Made by a program: the position numbers and the translations under genes. From Deltaproteobacteria bacterium (GTDB lineage: Bacteria; Desulfobacterota; Syntrophia; Syntrophales; Smithellaceae): 7,848 nucleotides of DNA. The stretch's first letter is position 1; each line of letters opens with the position of its first letter. The stretch is from NCBI GenBank assembly GCA_017860985.1, contig JAGFXG010000111.1, positions 1 through 7,848 of the forward strand, in the 5' to 3' direction. The notes beneath the pieces are model-generated. The model saw only the letters and a list, made by a program, of their open reading frames with translations. It was not told the origin of the DNA and made no database searches. Positions 6,106-7,848 of the stretch are shown here, one piece after another.

Positions 6106-7029
6106 TTATTCTTTCACGGTCGACGGAACGGCCGGGGAATCGCCGCCGTCATAGTCTTTAAAAATCAGGGACCTTGCCTTACGTGCCTTGATCGCTTTTG
6201 CGCGGTATTGGGCGTAGGCATCACGAATGGCCACATAGGGATCAAGCGCCGCTTCCTGAAGAGACTCATATTCTCCGATGACCAGGGACGCGTTGTTGAT
6301 GATTTTGAAGGGCCTGATGCCAATGCCTGTGTACCACGGCCCGAAGTAGGAGAGCGGATCCAGGAAATATTCACCGGCGATATCCACGCTGTCGCGGGGA
6401 CTGGATGGACCGAGCACAGGCCAAAGAATGTAGAAACCATGTCCCACCCCATACATGCCCAGGGTTTGTCCAAAATCCGTATCCTGTTTTGCCAGCTTGA
6501 TTTCCCCTCCCGAAGCAGGATCAAACAATCCTCCGATGCCCCATATCGTATTGATCGAAAAACGGCCGAATTCAACCCCTGCACCGCTGAAATCGGTCTG
6601 CAGCAGACAATTGATGAAACGGATGGGAAATTTTACGTTGAAGTAGAATTGTTTCACACTGATCCGCGCGGGTTCAGGAACAATCCATTTGTAAACAGTT
6701 GCCACCGGCTTGACTGCCCAGTAGTACAGCTTATCGTTGATAAGGTACGAGATTCTGTTGAGCGGCTCTATCGGATCGGCAATGGTCACTTTTGCTTCCG
6801 CGAACGGATCGTCGTAATCGAAGTTCTGATCATCGGCGTAATCATCTTTAACAGCATCATTCGGTTTCTTTGACGTTGCTGGCGGAGTGCCTCCTGCCTT
6901 CGCCGGTGACGGTTGTTGGATGGATGATTCTTCCGGTGACTGTTGAGATCCGGAAGCCAGGCTATAGCCCGGTGTGATGCCCGCGGACATCACCAGGAGC
7001 AGGATAATAATTGAAATGCAATGTCTCAT
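6106..7029 (-). CDS. mlaA: MlaA (VacJ) outer-membrane phospholipid transport protein
   Basis: A 307-residue member of the MlaA/VacJ family. In E. coli this protein sits in the outer membrane with a porin and removes phospholipid mislocalised to the outer leaflet, passing it to MlaC. Family signatures are clear: DPIEPLNR (85-92), N-x-K-x-P around 131-135, G-R-F-S-I-N-T (155-161), DFGQTLG (185-191) and LGPSSPRD (206-213). A signal peptide covers about residues 1-26. Residues 27-80 are a low-complexity Ser/Pro/Gln then Asp-rich linker absent from the compact core of E. coli MlaA. No lipobox cysteine is present, so it is probably not a lipoprotein, unlike E. coli MlaA. The ATG has no clear ribosome site upstream, so its translation may be weak. 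It follows mlaC after 112 nt and precedes the barrel gene by 24 nt. Confidence 0.93.
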   Translation of the reverse strand: MRHCISIIILLLVMSAGITPGYSLASGSQQSPEESSIQQPSPAKAGGTPPATSKKPNDAVKDDYADDQNFDYDDPFAEAKVTIADPIEPLNRISYLINDKLYYWAVKPVATVYKWIVPEPARISVKQFYFNVKFPIRFINCLLQTDFSGAGVEFGRFSINTIWGIGGLFDPASGGEIKLAKQDTDFGQTLGMYGVGHGFYILWPVLGPSSPRDSVDIAGEYFLDPLSYFGPWYTGIGIRPFKIINNASLVIGEYESLQEAALDPYVAIRDAYAQYRAKAIKARKARSLIFKDYDGGDSPAVPSTVKE

Positions 7030-7098
7030 GAAACGGCGCCCGCTATTTTATGTTGAGATATATAGCCTTTTGTCATTTTTTTGTTCCATGCCGGCCTG

Positions 7099-7134
7099 AA
7101 AAAACGGTTGCCGCCGTCCGCAAAAACAGCGGCA
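7099..7134 (-). terminator. Possible intergenic terminator/attenuator between mlaC and mlaA
   Basis: On the minus strand, TGCCGC (7134-7129) and GCGGCA (7114-7109) form a 6-bp GC-rich stem with a 14-nt loop; four nt later come six T (7104-7099). An alternative small stem ACGG/CCGT (7117-7114/7107-7104) directly touches the T-run and excludes the larger one. Either could end or pause transcription after mlaC and lower expression of mlaA, the barrel gene and ddl. The stems are short, so partial termination is the most I would claim. The rest of the 112-nt gap is AT-rich on the mlaA side, with no promoter I would name. Confidence 0.4.
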
Positions 7135-7141
7135 GGGGATT

Positions 7142-7735
7142 TTACTGCGTGTTAACCTTTTTTCGCAGGCTTTCCAGCAGTTTTTCCGGCGTGCCGCTGG
7201 CCAGGATGTCATTAAACTGGGTTCGGTAATTCTGGACCAAGCTTACATTTTCCACAACCACATCATAAACCTTCCACTTGCCGTCTTTGAGACTCATCCT
7301 GTAAAAAATAGGGATTTCTTTTGAGGAGGTCACAATCTTCGATTGAATTTCCGCCTTGTCATCCGACGCCATCGTTTCTTTATGGAAAACGATTTTTGCA
7401 TTGGAGTAATCCAGAATCTTATCCAGGTATGCTTTCTCCAGAACCTGTTCAAACAGATCAACAAATTCCTTGCGCTGATCGGGTGTAAACTTGGTCCAGT
7501 TGCGCTGGAGCGTGCGTTTGGAAAACTCCATTTCGTCAAACATATCCTTGTAAATCACGCGGAGTTTTTCCGCCTTTATCTTTTTGGCGCTTGGGTCTTT
7601 AAGCTTGGGATCACGCAGCACGTCAAGCACTCTGTTGACGGTTGCCTCCACAGCGGTCATTGGCGCTCCGGCGTAAACCGGAACGCAGAATATGAGCATT
7701 ATCAATAAACTGCATATCGTAATCTTTTTTATCAT
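7142..7735 (-). CDS. mlaC: MlaC (Ttg2D) periplasmic phospholipid-binding protein
   Basis: A 197-residue periplasmic shuttle that carries phospholipid between outer-membrane MlaA and the inner-membrane MlaFEDB transporter. A signal peptide (two Lys, then a hydrophobic stretch to about Ala22, YA-GA) precedes the MlaC fold. The family signature near the C terminus is W-K-V-Y-D-V-V-V-E-N-V-S-L-V with N-Y-R-x-Q-F (about residues 154-174), and the F-T-P-D-Q-R-K-E-F segment (83-91) is also typical. Length matches the family. I chose ATG 7735, since GGAGG (7744-7748) sits 8 nt upstream; the longer frame from TTG 7753 would put the ribosome site inside the gene. It begins 19 nt after the mlaD stop, so the two are cotranscribed. 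Confidence 0.95.
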   Translation of the reverse strand: MIKKITICSLLIMLIFCVPVYAGAPMTAVEATVNRVLDVLRDPKLKDPSAKKIKAEKLRVIYKDMFDEMEFSKRTLQRNWTKFTPDQRKEFVDLFEQVLEKAYLDKILDYSNAKIVFHKETMASDDKAEIQSKIVTSSKEIPIFYRMSLKDGKWKVYDVVVENVSLVQNYRTQFNDILASGTPEKLLESLRKKVNTQ

Positions 7736-7754
7736 TGTTTGAGCCTCCTGCAAC

Positions 7755-7848
7755 CTATTTCTTATCCTTATCTTTATCTTTATCCTGATCCTTATTATTG
7801 TTAGCGGAAACCTTTTTCAATTCTCCGAATGCGTATTTGCTGATGAGC
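7755..7848 (-). CDS. mlaD: C-terminal end of MlaD (MCE protein), partial
   Basis: An open frame enters from the right edge and ends at TAG (7755-7757), encoding the last 30 residues. It begins L-I-S-K-Y-A-F-G, which fits the L-I-x-x-x-x-F-G type ending of MlaD proteins, and then runs into an Asn and Lys/Asp repeat tail (KDQDKDKDKDKDKK). MlaD is the MCE-domain subunit that forms a ring on the inner-membrane transporter and contacts MlaC. Position directly upstream of mlaC (19 nt) supports the call, since mlaD-mlaC is a standard order. Only the tail is visible, so the MCE domain itself cannot be checked here. Confidence 0.7.
   Translation of the reverse strand, partial: LISKYAFGELKKVSANNNKDQDKDKDKDKK
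7761..7796. repeat. Six-unit imperfect hexanucleotide repeat in the mlaD tail
   Basis: Six units of about CTTATC/TTTATC (the fifth is CTGATC, the last CTTATT), reading as GATAAR on the coding strand and giving alternating Lys-Asp. The unit length keeps the frame, so copy-number slippage would lengthen or shorten the charged tail without breaking the gene. Confidence 0.75.

Noticed and set aside
6097..6873. 258-residue open frame on the + strand opposite mlaA
   Set aside because: It is a frame shadow of a strongly conserved gene; its product has no recognisable fold, it starts with TTG, and the opposite strand shows clear MlaA motifs.
7030..7098. Separate promoter for mlaA in the AT-rich part of the mlaC-mlaA gap
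   Set aside because: ATGACA and TAAAAT can be found but lie 20 nt apart; no pair has acceptable match and spacing together.
7736..7753. Six-residue extension of MlaC from TTG 7753
   Set aside because: The extension contains the GGAGG ribosome site itself; ATG 7735 is correctly spaced and starts a standard signal peptide.

Overview
The window looks like chromosomal DNA of a diderm (Gram-negative) bacterium of moderate GC content. The grouping of MlaD, MlaC, MlaA, a beta-barrel protein and a stand-alone D-Ala-D-Ala ligase, next to catabolic-looking hydrolases, would fit a Desulfobacterota (Syntrophus/Smithella-like) genome. That placement is an impression from gene content, not a proven assignment.

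Left half, + strand (1-4116): a short charged hypothetical protein (38-361), a 188-nt gap with several small inverted repeats, a large lipoprotein of the alkylsulfatase (SdsA1/YjcS) metallo-beta-lactamase-fold family (550-2520), and an amidase-signature hydrolase resembling 6-aminohexanoate cyclic-dimer hydrolase (2701-4116). Between the last two lies a compact nested inverted-repeat element (2527-2635). Next to it is a textbook sigma70 promoter, TTGACA-17-TATAAT (2642-2670), that should drive the amidase separately. A 7-bp direct repeat flanks the element, and the right copy supplies four of the six bases of the -35 box. The element may therefore be an insertion that also sharpened the promoter.

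Right half, - strand (4149-7848, read right to left): the C-terminal end of MlaD, then MlaC, MlaA, an outer-membrane beta-barrel protein and D-alanine--D-alanine ligase. This is an envelope-maintenance operon. MlaD (inner membrane), MlaC (periplasmic shuttle) and MlaA (outer membrane) move phospholipid across the envelope, the barrel is a candidate outer-membrane partner, and Ddl makes the dipeptide for peptidoglycan. A hairpin with a T-run between mlaC and mlaA could attenuate the distal genes. The barrel gene has no ATG where its ribosome site and signal peptide demand one; the codon there is ACG. This MlaA has no lipobox cysteine, unlike E. coli MlaA.

The two halves converge, with only 32 bp between the amidase and ddl stop codons. 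No tRNA, rRNA, CRISPR array, transposase gene or phage gene was seen. I found no complete new multi-gene system. The most unusual items are the nested repeat with its promoter junction, the ACG start, and the mla-barrel-ddl arrangement.
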